From: Paenibacillus humicola
GTDB taxonomy: Bacteria > Bacillota > Bacilli > Paenibacillales > Paenibacillaceae
Assembly: GCF_028826105.1 (NCBI RefSeq)
Contig: NZ_JAQGPL010000001.1
Location: 4,738,501 to 4,802,500, forward strand
DNA length: 64,000 bases
Direction: 5' to 3'
This document shows positions 50,075-58,860 of the stretch, piece by piece. Positions within the stretch are counted from its first letter, which is position 1, and the number at the start of each line of letters is the position of its first letter. The translations under genes were made by a program, and so were the position numbers. Below the pieces are notes generated by a model, which saw only the letters and a program-made list of their open reading frames with translations, did not search any database and had not been told where the DNA came from.

Positions 50075-50923
50075 TTACCGCTCCGCGATTCGCTCGTCGA
50101 TCCATTGCAAAATCGACGCAAACACCTCGTCGCGCCCACGCTCGTTATGCAGCTCGTGCAGAAACCCGGGCCACTCCCGAAAGGAGCACAGCCCGCCCGC
50201 GTTCTCGGCAAATCTTCTGCTGGCGTGAATCGAGGTCACATGGTCGACGCCGCCGTGCAGCAGCAGCAGCGGAACCGTCAGCTCATGCGCATGGGCGATC
50301 GCCCATAAGCCGGCCCGCTGCACGCCGAAGAAAAAGCCGGCCGTGATCTGACCGTGGCCGAGCGGGTCTTCCACGTAACGCCGGACCATGTCCGGGTCGG
50401 ACGTCAATTTCTCCGCCGCCAGCGGGCGGGCGTTCGTATAGCGCGGGTAAAAGCGCTCGACGACGCGGCCGATGACCGCCTGCAGCTTCGGGGGCTGGAA
50501 AGCCAGCTTCAGCCACGGTCCCGTCACGACCGCACCATTAAGCCGCGGCTTGCGGCGCAGCACATAATTGACCGTTACGTTTCCGCCCATGCTGTGCCCG
50601 TACAGAAAACGCGGCAGCGCCGGAAACCTCCGCTCCGCCTCCTCGAGCAGCCAGTCGACGCCCTCGAGCAGCGCGTCGTAAAACGGCGCATGCCCCCGCT
50701 TCCCTTCCGTCCGGCCGTGGCCGCGCTGATCGAACATGAGCACGGCGCAGCCGCCCGCCGTCAGCGCTTCCGCCACGTGCGCATACCGCCCGGCGTGCTC
50801 GCCCATGCCGTGCACGATGCCGACGACGGCTCTTGCCGCCGCCGCGCCGCCGTCCGGCAGCCACTGGCAGCCGAACATCCGCGTGCCGTCGGCGCAGCGC
50901 CTCTCCATTTCCGTGTAAAGCAT
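50075..50923 (-). CDS. Alpha/beta hydrolase, monoacylglycerol-lipase type
   Basis: A 282-residue Hydrolase_4 protein. The nucleophile elbow is YGHSMGGN, the acid HGGVDHVTS and the catalytic His in GFLHELHNE. The oxyanion segment IVHGMGEHAGRY and FDQRGHGRTEGKRGH are characteristic of lysophospholipase/monoglyceride lipases. GAGGTG lies before the ATG. Likely cytosolic or membrane-associated lipid ester hydrolysis; no operon partner. Confidence 0.9.
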   Translation of the reverse strand: MLYTEMERRCADGTRMFGCQWLPDGGAAAARAVVGIVHGMGEHAGRYAHVAEALTAGGCAVLMFDQRGHGRTEGKRGHAPFYDALLEGVDWLLEEAERRFPALPRFLYGHSMGGNVTVNYVLRRKPRLNGAVVTGPWLKLAFQPPKLQAVIGRVVERFYPRYTNARPLAAEKLTSDPDMVRRYVEDPLGHGQITAGFFFGVQRAGLWAIAHAHELTVPLLLLHGGVDHVTSIHASRRFAENAGGLCSFREWPGFLHELHNERGRDEVFASILQWIDERIAER

Positions 50924-50997
50924 GTCGGGGTTGTCACCTCATCGAACAAATCGAATGGAATAGCCGGCCGTTAAGGCCGGCCGGTCTGTTTCCTATT

Positions 50998-52038
50998 TTA
51001 CAGCGGTACGCCCGATTTTATGGCCTCGATTACGCCTTGTACGGCTTCCTCGACCGTTGCCGCCTTCAGTTCGATTTGTGCCGCTCCTTCATACTGCTCG
51101 GCCGTATGCGAATACCTCGGGTCGTAATAATGCTCGAGCAGCATCCGGATAGCGGGCTCGAACCGTTCCTTCTCGAGACAGGATTCGATTTCGGCGGCGA
51201 TCGGAGTGTGGATTCGCGATTTGATTTGGCGGAATGCCTCCAAATACGCTTCCGGATGCTCGTATGGCCGGTAATCCGCCATGATCTGCCGCACCCGCTC
51301 GTCCACCGGCAATTCGAGCCGGATGGCGGTTCCCGCTTCTTTCTTGCGCACCAGAAATTCCGGCATCACCACTTTGCCGATCCGTTTGCTTTCCGCCTCA
51401 AAAAGGATATACGGCGCATGCTGCAGCGCATGCAGTTCCTCCAGCAGCAGGGAGTCGAACGTTTTCTGGTTGTTCGCCTTCAATCCGACGTGGCCGAAGA
51501 TCGAGCCGCGGTGCCCGGCCAGCGCTTCCAGGTCGAGCACGGGATAGCCCTCTTCCTTGAGCCGGCGCAGCACCTCTGTTTTACCCGTGCCCGTATGGCC
51601 ATGGATGACATAGGCTGGAGGATTAAGCTCAAACGTCTCCAGCGTCTCGACGACCCATTTCCGGTACGCCCGAAAGCCTCCGGCCAGCCTGTACACATGG
51701 ATGCCCATAAGCGACAGCACGGTCGCCGTCGTCTTGCTTCGCATTCCGCCGCGCCAGCAAAATACCGCTTTGCGCCCTTTGATTTGCCCGAACTGCTTCA
51801 CGAACGCCGGCAGCTTCGCCGAGGCAATCTCAAGCCCCCGCTCCTTCGCCGCCTCGACGCTCGTCTGTTTGTACAGCGTGCCGATCTCCGCCCGTTCCCG
51901 GTCGTCGAAGAACGGAATGTTCAAGCTGCCGGGGACGGTCGAATCTTCAAATTCGGAAGGGGAGCGCACGTCGATCATGGTGATTTCGTTTTTCGCGCGC
52001 AGCTCCCGCAGCTCTTCAATCGTAATGTCCTGAAACAA
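50998..52038 (-). CDS. mnmH: tRNA 2-selenouridine synthase
   Basis: Replaces sulfur with selenium at the wobble uridine of certain tRNAs using selenophosphate, 346 residues. The N-terminal rhodanese domain carries the active Cys94 in FCWRGGMRS, and the C-terminal P-loop domain has GHTGTGKT (147-154). TTG is the start after GGGAGCGAAAGCGA. It follows selD by 25 bases, so selenophosphate supply and use are co-transcribed. Confidence 0.95.
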   Translation of the reverse strand: MFQDITIEELRELRAKNEITMIDVRSPSEFEDSTVPGSLNIPFFDDRERAEIGTLYKQTSVEAAKERGLEIASAKLPAFVKQFGQIKGRKAVFCWRGGMRSKTTATVLSLMGIHVYRLAGGFRAYRKWVVETLETFELNPPAYVIHGHTGTGKTEVLRRLKEEGYPVLDLEALAGHRGSIFGHVGLKANNQKTFDSLLLEELHALQHAPYILFEAESKRIGKVVMPEFLVRKKEAGTAIRLELPVDERVRQIMADYRPYEHPEAYLEAFRQIKSRIHTPIAAEIESCLEKERFEPAIRMLLEHYYDPRYSHTAEQYEGAAQIELKAATVEEAVQGVIEAIKSGVPL

Positions 52039-52063
52039 TCGCTTTCGCTCCCTTGCGGTCCGA

Positions 52064-53116
52064 TTACCGGACGGTTACCTCGATTTGTCCCGGATGCTCG
52101 TCCAGCGCTTCGCCGATCAGGCTTGCCTCGACGCCCGCCTTCCGCATATCGTCCAGCAGCGCTTCCGCCTGGTCTGCCGGCGCGGCAATGAGCAGTCCGC
52201 CGGACGTGACCGCGTCGCACAAGATCCACCGGTCGATCTGGTCGAGCTCCGGCGCGAACGTGACGGAAGGCTCGACATGGGCGAAGTTGTTTTTCGTCCC
52301 GCCCGGAACGAAGCCGTTCTCCGCCAGCTCCCTGACGCGCGGCAGGACCGGCACTTGCTCCTTCGCGATGCGCAGTCCGACGCCGCTGCCTTTGGCCATT
52401 TCGAGCGAATGGCCCATGAGGCCGAAGCCGGTCACGTCGGTGCACGCATTCACCTCATAGCGGCTCATCACTTCCGCAGCCGTCTTGTTCAGCGTCGCCA
52501 TCACGGACGTGACCCGCGCCACCTCCGCATCGGACAGCTGGTCCTTCTTGATCGAGGTCGTCAGGATGCCGACGCCGATCGGTTTGGTCAGAATGAGCTT
52601 GTCGCCCGGCTTCGCGCCCGCGTTGGTCCGCACCTTGCCCGGATGGACCAGCCCGGTGACGGCCATGCCGAACTTCGGCTCCTTGTCGTCGATCGAATGA
52701 CCCCCTACGAGTGTCGCGCCCGCTTCCTTCACCTTGTCCGCCGCCCCGAGCAAAATATCCGCGAGAATCTGCTTGTCCAGCGTCGAGATCGGAAAAGCGA
52801 CGATATTGAGCACGGTCAGCGGCGTCCCGCCCATGGCGTAAATGTCGCTGATCGCGTTCGCCGCGGCGATTTGGCCGAAGGAGTAAGGGTCGTCGACGAT
52901 CGGCGTGAAGAAATCGACCGTTTGCACGAGCGCCAGCTCATCGCTCAGCCGGTACACCCCCGCGTCGTCGCTCGTGTCCAGTCCGACAAGCAGGTCCGGG
53001 TTCGGAGCCGTCTGGGGCAGCGCGCGAATGACCTGCGCCAGATCGGCCGGTCCGATTTTGCAGCCGCAGCCGCCTTTGGACGATAAAGAGGTCAGCTTGA
53101 TTTTATCCGCTTGCAT
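52064..53116 (-). CDS. selD: Selenide, water dikinase
   Basis: Makes selenophosphate from selenide and ATP, 350 residues. The N-terminal reactive loop GGCGCKIGP has Cys17 and Lys20, the positions known from E. coli SelD; Cys is encoded, not selenocysteine. PurM/AIRS-type domains follow (TVDFFTPIVDDPYSFGQIAAANAISDIYAMGG). With mnmH it forms a two-gene selenouridine operon. No SelA, SelB or SelC is in the window, so use for selenoproteins is not indicated. Confidence 0.96.
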   Translation of the reverse strand: MQADKIKLTSLSSKGGCGCKIGPADLAQVIRALPQTAPNPDLLVGLDTSDDAGVYRLSDELALVQTVDFFTPIVDDPYSFGQIAAANAISDIYAMGGTPLTVLNIVAFPISTLDKQILADILLGAADKVKEAGATLVGGHSIDDKEPKFGMAVTGLVHPGKVRTNAGAKPGDKLILTKPIGVGILTTSIKKDQLSDAEVARVTSVMATLNKTAAEVMSRYEVNACTDVTGFGLMGHSLEMAKGSGVGLRIAKEQVPVLPRVRELAENGFVPGGTKNNFAHVEPSVTFAPELDQIDRWILCDAVTSGGLLIAAPADQAEALLDDMRKAGVEASLIGEALDEHPGQIEVTVR

Positions 53117-53163
53117 AAAGGTTCACGTTCCTTTCCGTTTCGCTTCCGGCCGGAGCCGGCCGC

Positions 53164-53192
53164 CTCATAGTTAAATAGTACACGAAAATCAA
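53164..53192 (-). promoter_or_regulatory. Possible promoter of selD-mnmH
   Basis: Minus strand TTGATT (53187-53192), 17 bases, TATGAG (53164-53169), about 48 bases before the start. Both boxes match at four of six positions. Confidence 0.4.
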
Positions 53193-53213
53193 TATCGTAC
53201 GCAAAAGGTTGTA

Positions 53214-53222
53214 TGCTATAAT
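53214..53222 (+). promoter_or_regulatory. Extended -10 promoter of the permease gene
   Basis: TGCTATAAT is a perfect extended -10 (TG-N-TATAAT); no good -35 at 17 bases. The ATG is about 40 bases downstream. Confidence 0.6.
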
Positions 53223-53263
53223 AATAACATTTGAATTTCATCGTACCGGAGGTTTTTTTAATC

Positions 53264-54337
53264 ATGGCTCATCCTGAAGCGTCAACGATGCGCGCCCCGG
53301 AAGGCCGCGGCAGAACGATGCTGCTCGTCCTGCTGTTCGTCCTCGTCGCGGCCGCCGGCCTATCCTATGTCAAATGGTGGCCGTATTACCACAAGGCGTT
53401 AATAGCCATCGCGAACCACACGATCGGCTCGTCCATCATTACCGGGACGGAAGCCGCCGCTCCCGATCCTTCGTGGAGCGCGGCCTGGAATTATGCGCTT
53501 GCCTATTATAAATCGGTCTGGCAGGCGGCGGTGCTCGGCATTGTGCTCGGCTCGCTCGTTCAGGTGCTGCTCCCTTCCGGGTGGCTGCTCCGCGTGCTCG
53601 GCAAAAGCTCGTTCGGCAGCACCGCGCTTGGCGGCCTTGCAGCCGTCCCCGGCATGATGTGCACCTGCTGCGCGGCGCCGATAGCCGTCGGCCTGCGCAA
53701 AAAAAACGTTTCCGCCGGAGCGGCGCTCGCCTTCTGGCTCGGCAATCCGCTTATTAACCCGGCGACACTCATCTTCATGACCTTCGTGCTGTCGTGGAAG
53801 TTCACGCTGCTGCGCCTTGTGTTCGGACTGCTGCTGACGTTCGGCGTCAGCTACTGGGCGAACCGGCTCGCCGGCGACAAGCAAATCCCGAAAAACGCGG
53901 TCGATCCGTCCGTACCTTCTGAGCGGCCGGAGGGCACGTTTGCTATCCGCTGGCTGAAGGCCGTCGGGTCGATGACGCTCCACCTGGTGCCCGCCTACAT
54001 TATCGCCGTGCTTGCGCTCGGCGCAGTACGAGCCTGGCTGTTCCCGGCGCTTGGGGAAGGCGCGGCCGAAGGCATCCTGACGCTGATCATTTTCGCGGTG
54101 GCCGGGGCGCTGTTCGTCATTCCGACCGCGGCCGAAATCCCGGTCATCCAAACGTTCCTGTCATACGGCATCGGATCCGGCTCCGCCGCCGCGCTGCTCA
54201 TTACGCTGCCGGCGATCAGCCTGCCGTCGATACTGATGATCCGCAAGTCGTTTTCGGCAAAAGTCGTCGGGTTCGTTTTCGCGGCGGTCGTCGTCACGGG
54301 ACTCGTAAGCGGCGTCATTGGCAGTTTAGTTCTATAG
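53264..54337 (+). CDS. DUF318/ArsP-type permease
   Basis: A 357-residue membrane protein with about eight hydrophobic segments. The family motif around segment 3-4 reads VPGMMCTCCAAPIAVGLRKK with a Cys-Thr-Cys-Cys cluster, followed by FWLGNPLINPATL, and is repeated in degenerate form in the second half. The ATG lies 11 bases after CGGAGG. Members export organoarsenicals (ArsP) or metals in other bacteria. It is divergent from selD; a link to selenium is possible but unproven. Confidence 0.83.
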   Translation: MAHPEASTMRAPEGRGRTMLLVLLFVLVAAAGLSYVKWWPYYHKALIAIANHTIGSSIITGTEAAAPDPSWSAAWNYALAYYKSVWQAAVLGIVLGSLVQVLLPSGWLLRVLGKSSFGSTALGGLAAVPGMMCTCCAAPIAVGLRKKNVSAGAALAFWLGNPLINPATLIFMTFVLSWKFTLLRLVFGLLLTFGVSYWANRLAGDKQIPKNAVDPSVPSERPEGTFAIRWLKAVGSMTLHLVPAYIIAVLALGAVRAWLFPALGEGAAEGILTLIIFAVAGALFVIPTAAEIPVIQTFLSYGIGSGSAAALLITLPAISLPSILMIRKSFSAKVVGFVFAAVVVTGLVSGVIGSLVL

Positions 54338-54502
54338 ACGATCGTGGAGACGCGGCGATCCCTGTACGGAACACGACACGAAACACGGAATGGTCGGATA
54401 ATACCGAATGTCTGAGCGATAACGCTGAAACGAAGCAGGGTTATTTCAGCAATTTTGATTCCATTGTTAAATCCGTGCAGCACATATCAATACCCGTAAA
54501 AT

Positions 54503-54547
54503 AAAGAGCAGCAGGCCGAGCCCCCGGGGCTCGACCTGCTGCTCTTT
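54503..54547. terminator. Bidirectional terminator between permease and APH-type genes
   Basis: Outer stem GAGCAGCAGG/CCTGCTGCTC and inner stem CGAGCCCC/GGGGCTCG, with TTTAA after and TTTAT on the other strand. Confidence 0.85.
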
Positions 54548-54561
54548 AATTGGATATTTTC

Positions 54562-55425
54562 TCAGCCTTTACGCATCGCCTGCTCCAGCTCCCCGGCGAT
54601 TCGTTGAATAAACCCGTCGAACCACGGCTTGCCCTGCGGATACCAGCGGCGTGCGGCCTGCGCGAACCAGGCGATGTGCAGAAAATGATACAGCTGCACG
54701 ATCCCGGCCGGAACCAGGCGCAGCGGATCGAAGCCGAGCGAGATGAGCAGAGTCGCGGTATCCAGCGCAACCGGGCCGCGGATCGGCCGCTGCCAATCGA
54801 GGATCCGGTAATCGCCCTGCGCCGCGACGAGTACGTTGTCCGCTTTCAGATCCGCGTGAACAAATCCGGCCGGCAAGCGGATCGCGTCCAGTACCGATGG
54901 CGCTTCGCTCCACTCTTCGAGACGGTCCGCAAGTGCGGAATCGACCCGGCTGAAGCCACCCTCCGCGATCAGCACGCGAATATCGTCCAGGGCGGCGCCG
55001 ATGTGCTGAAGCCAGCCGTCCTCCGACGCGATATCGAACAAAATCGGCGGCCGGCCTTCGATCTCCGCAATCTGCCGGACCAAATCGCCGGCAATTGCCG
55101 CCGCTTCCGCTTCGCCAGGCCGAAAATCGGCCAGCCGCGGCGCCTCAACCTCCACCAGAATGAGGGCGCTCGTCTCGCCCTCCCCCTCCAGCAAACGCGC
55201 GGGCACCAGCAGCGGCGAACGCGCACGGGCATAGAACCCCGCCTCCAGCGTCGGCGGCGCCTGCACTTTATAAATGAATTTGCCGCCGCCGGCGGTGCGA
55301 ACGCGCTGAACACAAGACAGAGGCCATTCGTGAATCGTGGCACGCTCCGTCAGCGGACTGCCGAGCGCTTCCGCCAGCTCGCCGTCGTCATGCAGCATCA
55401 GATCGAATTCGGGATGTCGGCGCAC
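54562..55425 (-). CDS. Aminoglycoside-phosphotransferase-fold kinase
   Basis: A 287-residue protein-kinase-like small-molecule kinase (APH/choline kinase family). GTG at 55423-55425 is chosen, 7 bases after GGGAGG. The catalytic loop is FVHADLKADNVL (His190, Asp192, Asn197) and the metal Asp is in ILDWQRP (Asp210). The ATP-binding Lys is in KFIYKVQ. Substrate unknown; resistance is not implied, as many relatives act on metabolites such as homoserine or choline. Confidence 0.82.
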   Translation of the reverse strand: MRRHPEFDLMLHDDGELAEALGSPLTERATIHEWPLSCVQRVRTAGGGKFIYKVQAPPTLEAGFYARARSPLLVPARLLEGEGETSALILVEVEAPRLADFRPGEAEAAAIAGDLVRQIAEIEGRPPILFDIASEDGWLQHIGAALDDIRVLIAEGGFSRVDSALADRLEEWSEAPSVLDAIRLPAGFVHADLKADNVLVAAQGDYRILDWQRPIRGPVALDTATLLISLGFDPLRLVPAGIVQLYHFLHIAWFAQAARRWYPQGKPWFDGFIQRIAGELEQAMRKG

Positions 55426-55635
55426 TGTTTCGCCTCCCTTCAGGACTTCGGGCGGTCTCCGCCGCGCGCGAAAAAGCCGTTTCCGCCCGCAATCGTCAAG
55501 CCGTGCTCGCCGTGCGTACCGTTTGTACAATTTCTGCTCGTATGGACGTACGCTTTCGCAATCACTTGCCCGTATGTCCTGTTGTTCGGCAAACGGGCGC
55601 AGTTCTCCTGCCGCGGCTTTCGACGATTTACCGGT

Positions 55636-56367
55636 TCATCGTGCGAGCAGCGCAGCCAGCCGTGCCGGATAATCGGTAATAATCCCCGATACGCCGCTTG
55701 CGATCAGCCTGTTCAGCTCCTCTTCGCCGTTTGCCGTGTACGGATAAACCTCAAGCCCCCGCCGCCGCGCTTCGGCAGTGTCATCGGGGCCGATCAGCAT
55801 ATGCTGGGGATGCAGCGAGTATACGTCAACACCGAGCGATGCCGCATAGGCCGCATGGTCAACCAGATCGGCCGCATAGAGCAGACCGATTCGGACGGCG
55901 GGCTCCGCTTTCTTTATCGCAGCCAACAGCTTATGGTCGAACGAGGAGACGACCGTGCTTCCCAGCCGGTCCGTCCTGCGCAGGAGCTCCAGCAGAACGG
56001 GCGCCAGTTTGCCGCCGTACGCATGCTTCACCTCGACGTTGATCATCATGCCCGCCGGCAGCAGCTCGAACACTTCGTCAAGAAACGGCACCTTCTCCCC
56101 GGCATAAGCTTCCGAGAACCTCACGCCGGCGTCCGCCTCCCGGATTTCGTACGCCTGCATCCGGCCAATCCAGCCCGAACGATCGGTCGTCCGGTCCAGC
56201 GTCGCATCGTGGCAAACCATCAGCCTCCCGTCCGCGGACAAATGCGCGTCCAGCTCAACGGCGTGCGCCCCCTGCTCCGCGGCCAGCCGGAACGAGCCCA
56301 GCGTATTTTCCGGCGCTTCCCCTGCCGCCCCGCGATGACCGATGATGATCGGCTTGTTCGTATCCAT
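55636..56367 (-). CDS. Glycerophosphodiester phosphodiesterase
   Basis: Hydrolyses glycerophosphodiesters to glycerol 3-phosphate and an alcohol, 243 residues. The GDPD signatures are complete: IIGHRGAAGEAPENTLGSF (His11, Arg12), VELDAHLSADGRLMVCHD (Glu38, Asp40, His53) and INVEVKHAYGG. ATG after AAAGGAGCTATAACG is preferred over one 13 codons upstream. No signal peptide, so cytosolic, like the UgpQ type. The 210-base gap to the kinase gene holds nothing recognisable. Confidence 0.94.
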   Translation of the reverse strand: MDTNKPIIIGHRGAAGEAPENTLGSFRLAAEQGAHAVELDAHLSADGRLMVCHDATLDRTTDRSGWIGRMQAYEIREADAGVRFSEAYAGEKVPFLDEVFELLPAGMMINVEVKHAYGGKLAPVLLELLRRTDRLGSTVVSSFDHKLLAAIKKAEPAVRIGLLYAADLVDHAAYAASLGVDVYSLHPQHMLIGPDDTAEARRRGLEVYPYTANGEEELNRLIASGVSGIITDYPARLAALLAR

Positions 56368-56646
56368 CGTTATAGCTCCTTTCGCTTCTTTTTCCACCTT
56401 CATCATAAAAGACGGCTCGCTTCGCTGTATACAGGGAGCAGCAAAATATACAAATTCTTATCGTTTCGAAAAAAACATTCGGCTAACATTCCATGCTTAT
56501 CCTAACGGAGGAAGACGCAAGGAGGGTCAGTTCACGGCCTCGTCCGAGACCGCAATGGGATCGAATCCGATCGGTGGACTTCATCCCGGTCCGGTGATAC
56601 AATGTGCTAAAACTGAGGTATCATGGACCAGGAGGGGATCGGACCT

Positions 56647-57024
56647 TTGGCATTCGGCATTGACAGACAAGAGCTGCAGCAGTGGAAACGGAACGTTCTG
56701 AAGGGCGAGATCGCCTTCCTGACCCATTATTGGCTGGACCCGCGGTTTGCGGATTGCAAAACCGTCACCAAAGTCGGCTGCGCCGACCTCGCCCGGCTTT
56801 CCGCCTGGTGCGAAAAGCACGGTCTCGAGCCGCGCTATATTCACCGCCGCGACCGTTATCCGCATTTCGACCTGATCGGCCGCAAGCAGACAGAAGTGCT
56901 GATCCGAGAAGGACAATGGGATCAGCTTCGCCGGTTTGGCCTGGGCGATAGGCGGGAGCAAGCGCAGGAGCGTACGCGCCCGCTGCCGTCGCCGGCCGCC
57001 ATGTCCGGCGGCTCGGCCGGTTGA
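56647..57024 (+). CDS. YneQ-like conserved hypothetical protein
   Basis: A 125-residue protein of unknown function conserved in Bacillales, as recalled from B. subtilis YneQ: LAFGIDRQELQQWKRNVLKGEIAFLTHYWLDPRF, KTVTKVGCADLARLSAWCEKHGLEPRYIHRRDRYPHFDLIG. TTG is chosen as start, 10 bases after AGGAGG. The C-terminal 25 residues (RREQAQERTRPLPSPAAMSGG) are low-complexity and probably not part of the fold. Positively charged His/Arg-rich loops suggest nucleic-acid contact, but this is a guess. Confidence 0.75.
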   Translation: MAFGIDRQELQQWKRNVLKGEIAFLTHYWLDPRFADCKTVTKVGCADLARLSAWCEKHGLEPRYIHRRDRYPHFDLIGRKQTEVLIREGQWDQLRRFGLGDRREQAQERTRPLPSPAAMSGGSAG

Positions 57025-57034
57025 GGGAGGACCG

Positions 57035-57313
57035 AACGGGTACGCCGACGGTACGTTCAAGCCGGACGCTGCGATCAGCCGTGCCGAGATGGCGGTTATG
57101 ATCGCCAAGGCATTGAAGCTGGATGCAAGCGCGTCCGGATTAACCGGATTCGCGGACGATGCCGATATTCCGGCCTGGGCCAAAGGCGCCGTCCATGCGG
57201 TTAAGGATCGAGCCCTAATCGCCGGCCGCGGCGACGGATTATTCGCCCCGGGTGACGCGGTTACCCGCGCAGAGGCCGTAACGGTCCTCGTCAAGTTCCC
57301 GGCCGCCGCCTGA
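57035..57313 (+). pseudogene. Remnant of an S-layer-homology (SLH) domain protein
   Basis: In frame from 57035, 92 codons encode one and a half SLH domains: NGYADGTFKPDAAISRAEMAVMIAKAL, then FADDADIPAWAKGAVHAVKDRALIAGRGDGLFAPGDAVTRAEAVTVLVK and a TGA. The sequence begins abruptly 10 bases after the yneQ-like stop, without start codon, ribosome site or signal peptide. SLH domains normally end large exported surface proteins, so this is the C-terminal stump of a deleted gene. Confidence 0.8.
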
Positions 57314-57342
57314 CCGGCGCGAATAGTCTCCGATGTAACGGC

Positions 57343-57440
57343 AAAGGAGCTGTCTTACGGCATGCTCCCTTACAGAAGCATGGATTTGATCCTGCTTCTG
57401 CAAGGGGAGCTTGACCGTGAAAGACAGCTCCTTTTTCTTT
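57343..57440 (+). ncRNA. Long two-stem hairpin, terminator or small structured RNA
   Basis: An outer 14-base perfect stem (57343-57356 with 57421-57434; AAAGGAGCTGTCTT) encloses an inner 17-base nearly perfect stem (57364-57380 with 57393-57410; GCTCCC.. and TGCTTCTG..GGGGAGC). Eight T-rich bases follow on the plus strand. The fold is far longer than a usual terminator and could be a stable small RNA or a mobile hairpin element. Confidence 0.55.
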
Positions 57441-57477
57441 CGTCCCGGTTGGCGAGGAAGCCGCAGACAACGCCTCG

Positions 57478-58332
57478 TTAAATGATATCCAGCGGCACCT
57501 TTCGCGCCGGCCGCGGAAACGCGGCGTCCAGCGCTTTCAGATCCGCTTCCGTCAGCTCGAGCTCGAACGCGGCGGCATTCTGTTTCACATGCTCGGCCGT
57601 CGATGCCTTCGGCAGCGCGAGCACGCTCCCGCTGCGAACCGACCAGGCGAGCAGCACCTGCAGCGGCTGAACGCCGTGCTTCTGCGCCACTTCCCGCACC
57701 GTCCCGTCGGTGAGCAGGCCCTTTCTCAGCGCTCCCGCCTGCGCCAGCGGGGAATACGCCATGACCGGGATGCCGCGCTCCAACTGCCAGGGCAGAAGGT
57801 CGACCTCGATGCCGCGCGAGCCCAAATGGTACAGCACCTGGTTGACGGCGCAGCGGGAGCCGGCAGCCGTTCCGGTCAGCTCTTTCATATCGGCGGTGTC
57901 CAGGTTGGAAACGCCCCAGCGCAAAATTTTCCCCGCCTCCACAAGCCGTTCCATCTCCTCCGCCGTTTCGCTGAGGGGGATGCTGCCGCGCCAATGGAGC
58001 AAATACAGGTCGAGGCGGTCCGTCCCGAGACGCCGCAGGCTATGCTCGCAGCTGCGGGTGATGCGCCCTCTTCCCGCGTTGTGCGGATACACCTTGGAAA
58101 CGAGGAACGTCTTGTCCCGGACGCCCGCTACCGCTTCGCCGATCAGAGACTCGGACAAGCCTTCCCCGTACATCTCCGCAGTATCGATCACCGTCATGCC
58201 GAGCTCGATACCCAGCCGTATGGCCGCGATTTCCTGCTTTCTGCGGGACGGATCGTCCCCGATCCGCCAGGTTCCCTGGCCGATCGCCGGCAGCTCCATG
58301 CCGTCCGGCAGCGTAACCGTACGCTTTGCCAC
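57478..58332 (-). CDS. Aldo/keto reductase (second copy, different subfamily)
   Basis: A 284-residue NADPH-dependent reductase. The tetrad is visible: Asp50 and Tyr55 in IDTAEMYGEG, Lys80 in VSKVYP and His113 in LLHWRG. GTG is the start, 8 bases after AAGGAGG. It follows the 87-residue gene by 14 bases, so the two are co-transcribed. It resembles the YtbE/YvgN-like group acting on small aldehydes such as methylglyoxal; the substrate is not certain. Confidence 0.92.
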   Translation of the reverse strand: MAKRTVTLPDGMELPAIGQGTWRIGDDPSRRKQEIAAIRLGIELGMTVIDTAEMYGEGLSESLIGEAVAGVRDKTFLVSKVYPHNAGRGRITRSCEHSLRRLGTDRLDLYLLHWRGSIPLSETAEEMERLVEAGKILRWGVSNLDTADMKELTGTAAGSRCAVNQVLYHLGSRGIEVDLLPWQLERGIPVMAYSPLAQAGALRKGLLTDGTVREVAQKHGVQPLQVLLAWSVRSGSVLALPKASTAEHVKQNAAAFELELTEADLKALDAAFPRPARKVPLDII

Positions 58333-58346
58333 TTGGTATCCCTCCT

Positions 58347-58610
58347 TCAGCTCAGCTTCGCCATCACCGCGTCGACCAACGTATCGAACAGCTCGTCGTC
58401 TTCCTCCAGCGCCGCTTCCATGGCATGAATCTGCTCCTCGGGACCGGATTCGCGGCCGAAGCTCAGGCTGTAATCCCAGCTGCTGCCGTTCTTGCTGAGC
58501 AGCGTCACCTCGTACGGCCGCTTGTGCCCCTCCGCCTCAAACAAAACGCGTCCCCGGTACCCGCCTTCCGGCTCCCGGGTAATCTCCGCACGCTGAATGA
58601 CAATGTTCAT
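58347..58610 (-). CDS. Small conserved hypothetical protein
   Basis: An 87-residue acidic protein (MNIVIQRAEITREPEGGYRG to the C-terminal helix ELFDTLVDAVMAKLS). Beta strands predominate in the first half, as in RVLFEAEGHKRPYEVTLLS. It lies upstream of and close to the aldo/keto reductase. I recognise no family; the codon use and the spacing to the downstream gene support a real gene. Confidence 0.65.
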   Translation of the reverse strand: MNIVIQRAEITREPEGGYRGRVLFEAEGHKRPYEVTLLSKNGSSWDYSLSFGRESGPEEQIHAMEAALEEDDELFDTLVDAVMAKLS

Positions 58611-58790
58611 CGGTTTACGCCTCCGTTAAAGCTTGTATCGTTTGCCTTCCTCCATCCTATCAAGGGCGGGGAAGCAAGGCAACAGGCAGGACATATGCGG
58701 CGGGAAAACGAAGCGCAGCAGGCCGAAGGGCGGTAAAAAATCCACCGCTTGCGACGAAGGGAAGCACAATAATCGGCCGCTTCGTGCATA

Positions 58791-58831
58791 GGAAAAAAAG
58801 GGAATTCTCGCCGGCAGCAGCGAGGATTCCC
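58791..58831 (-). terminator. Terminator at the end of the right-hand sugar operon
   Basis: Stem GGGAAT-CTCGC/GCGAG-ATTCCC followed on the minus strand by seven T. It stops the transcript ending with the VOC gene. The gene-free stretch 58611-59034 otherwise holds the 48-base repeat array. Confidence 0.85.
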
Positions 58832-58860
58832 CATAAATCTTCTATTTATTTCCACCTAAG

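Noticed and set aside
52064..53116. Selenocysteine-containing SelD
   Set aside because: The reactive position is an ordinary Cys codon and there is no in-frame TGA.
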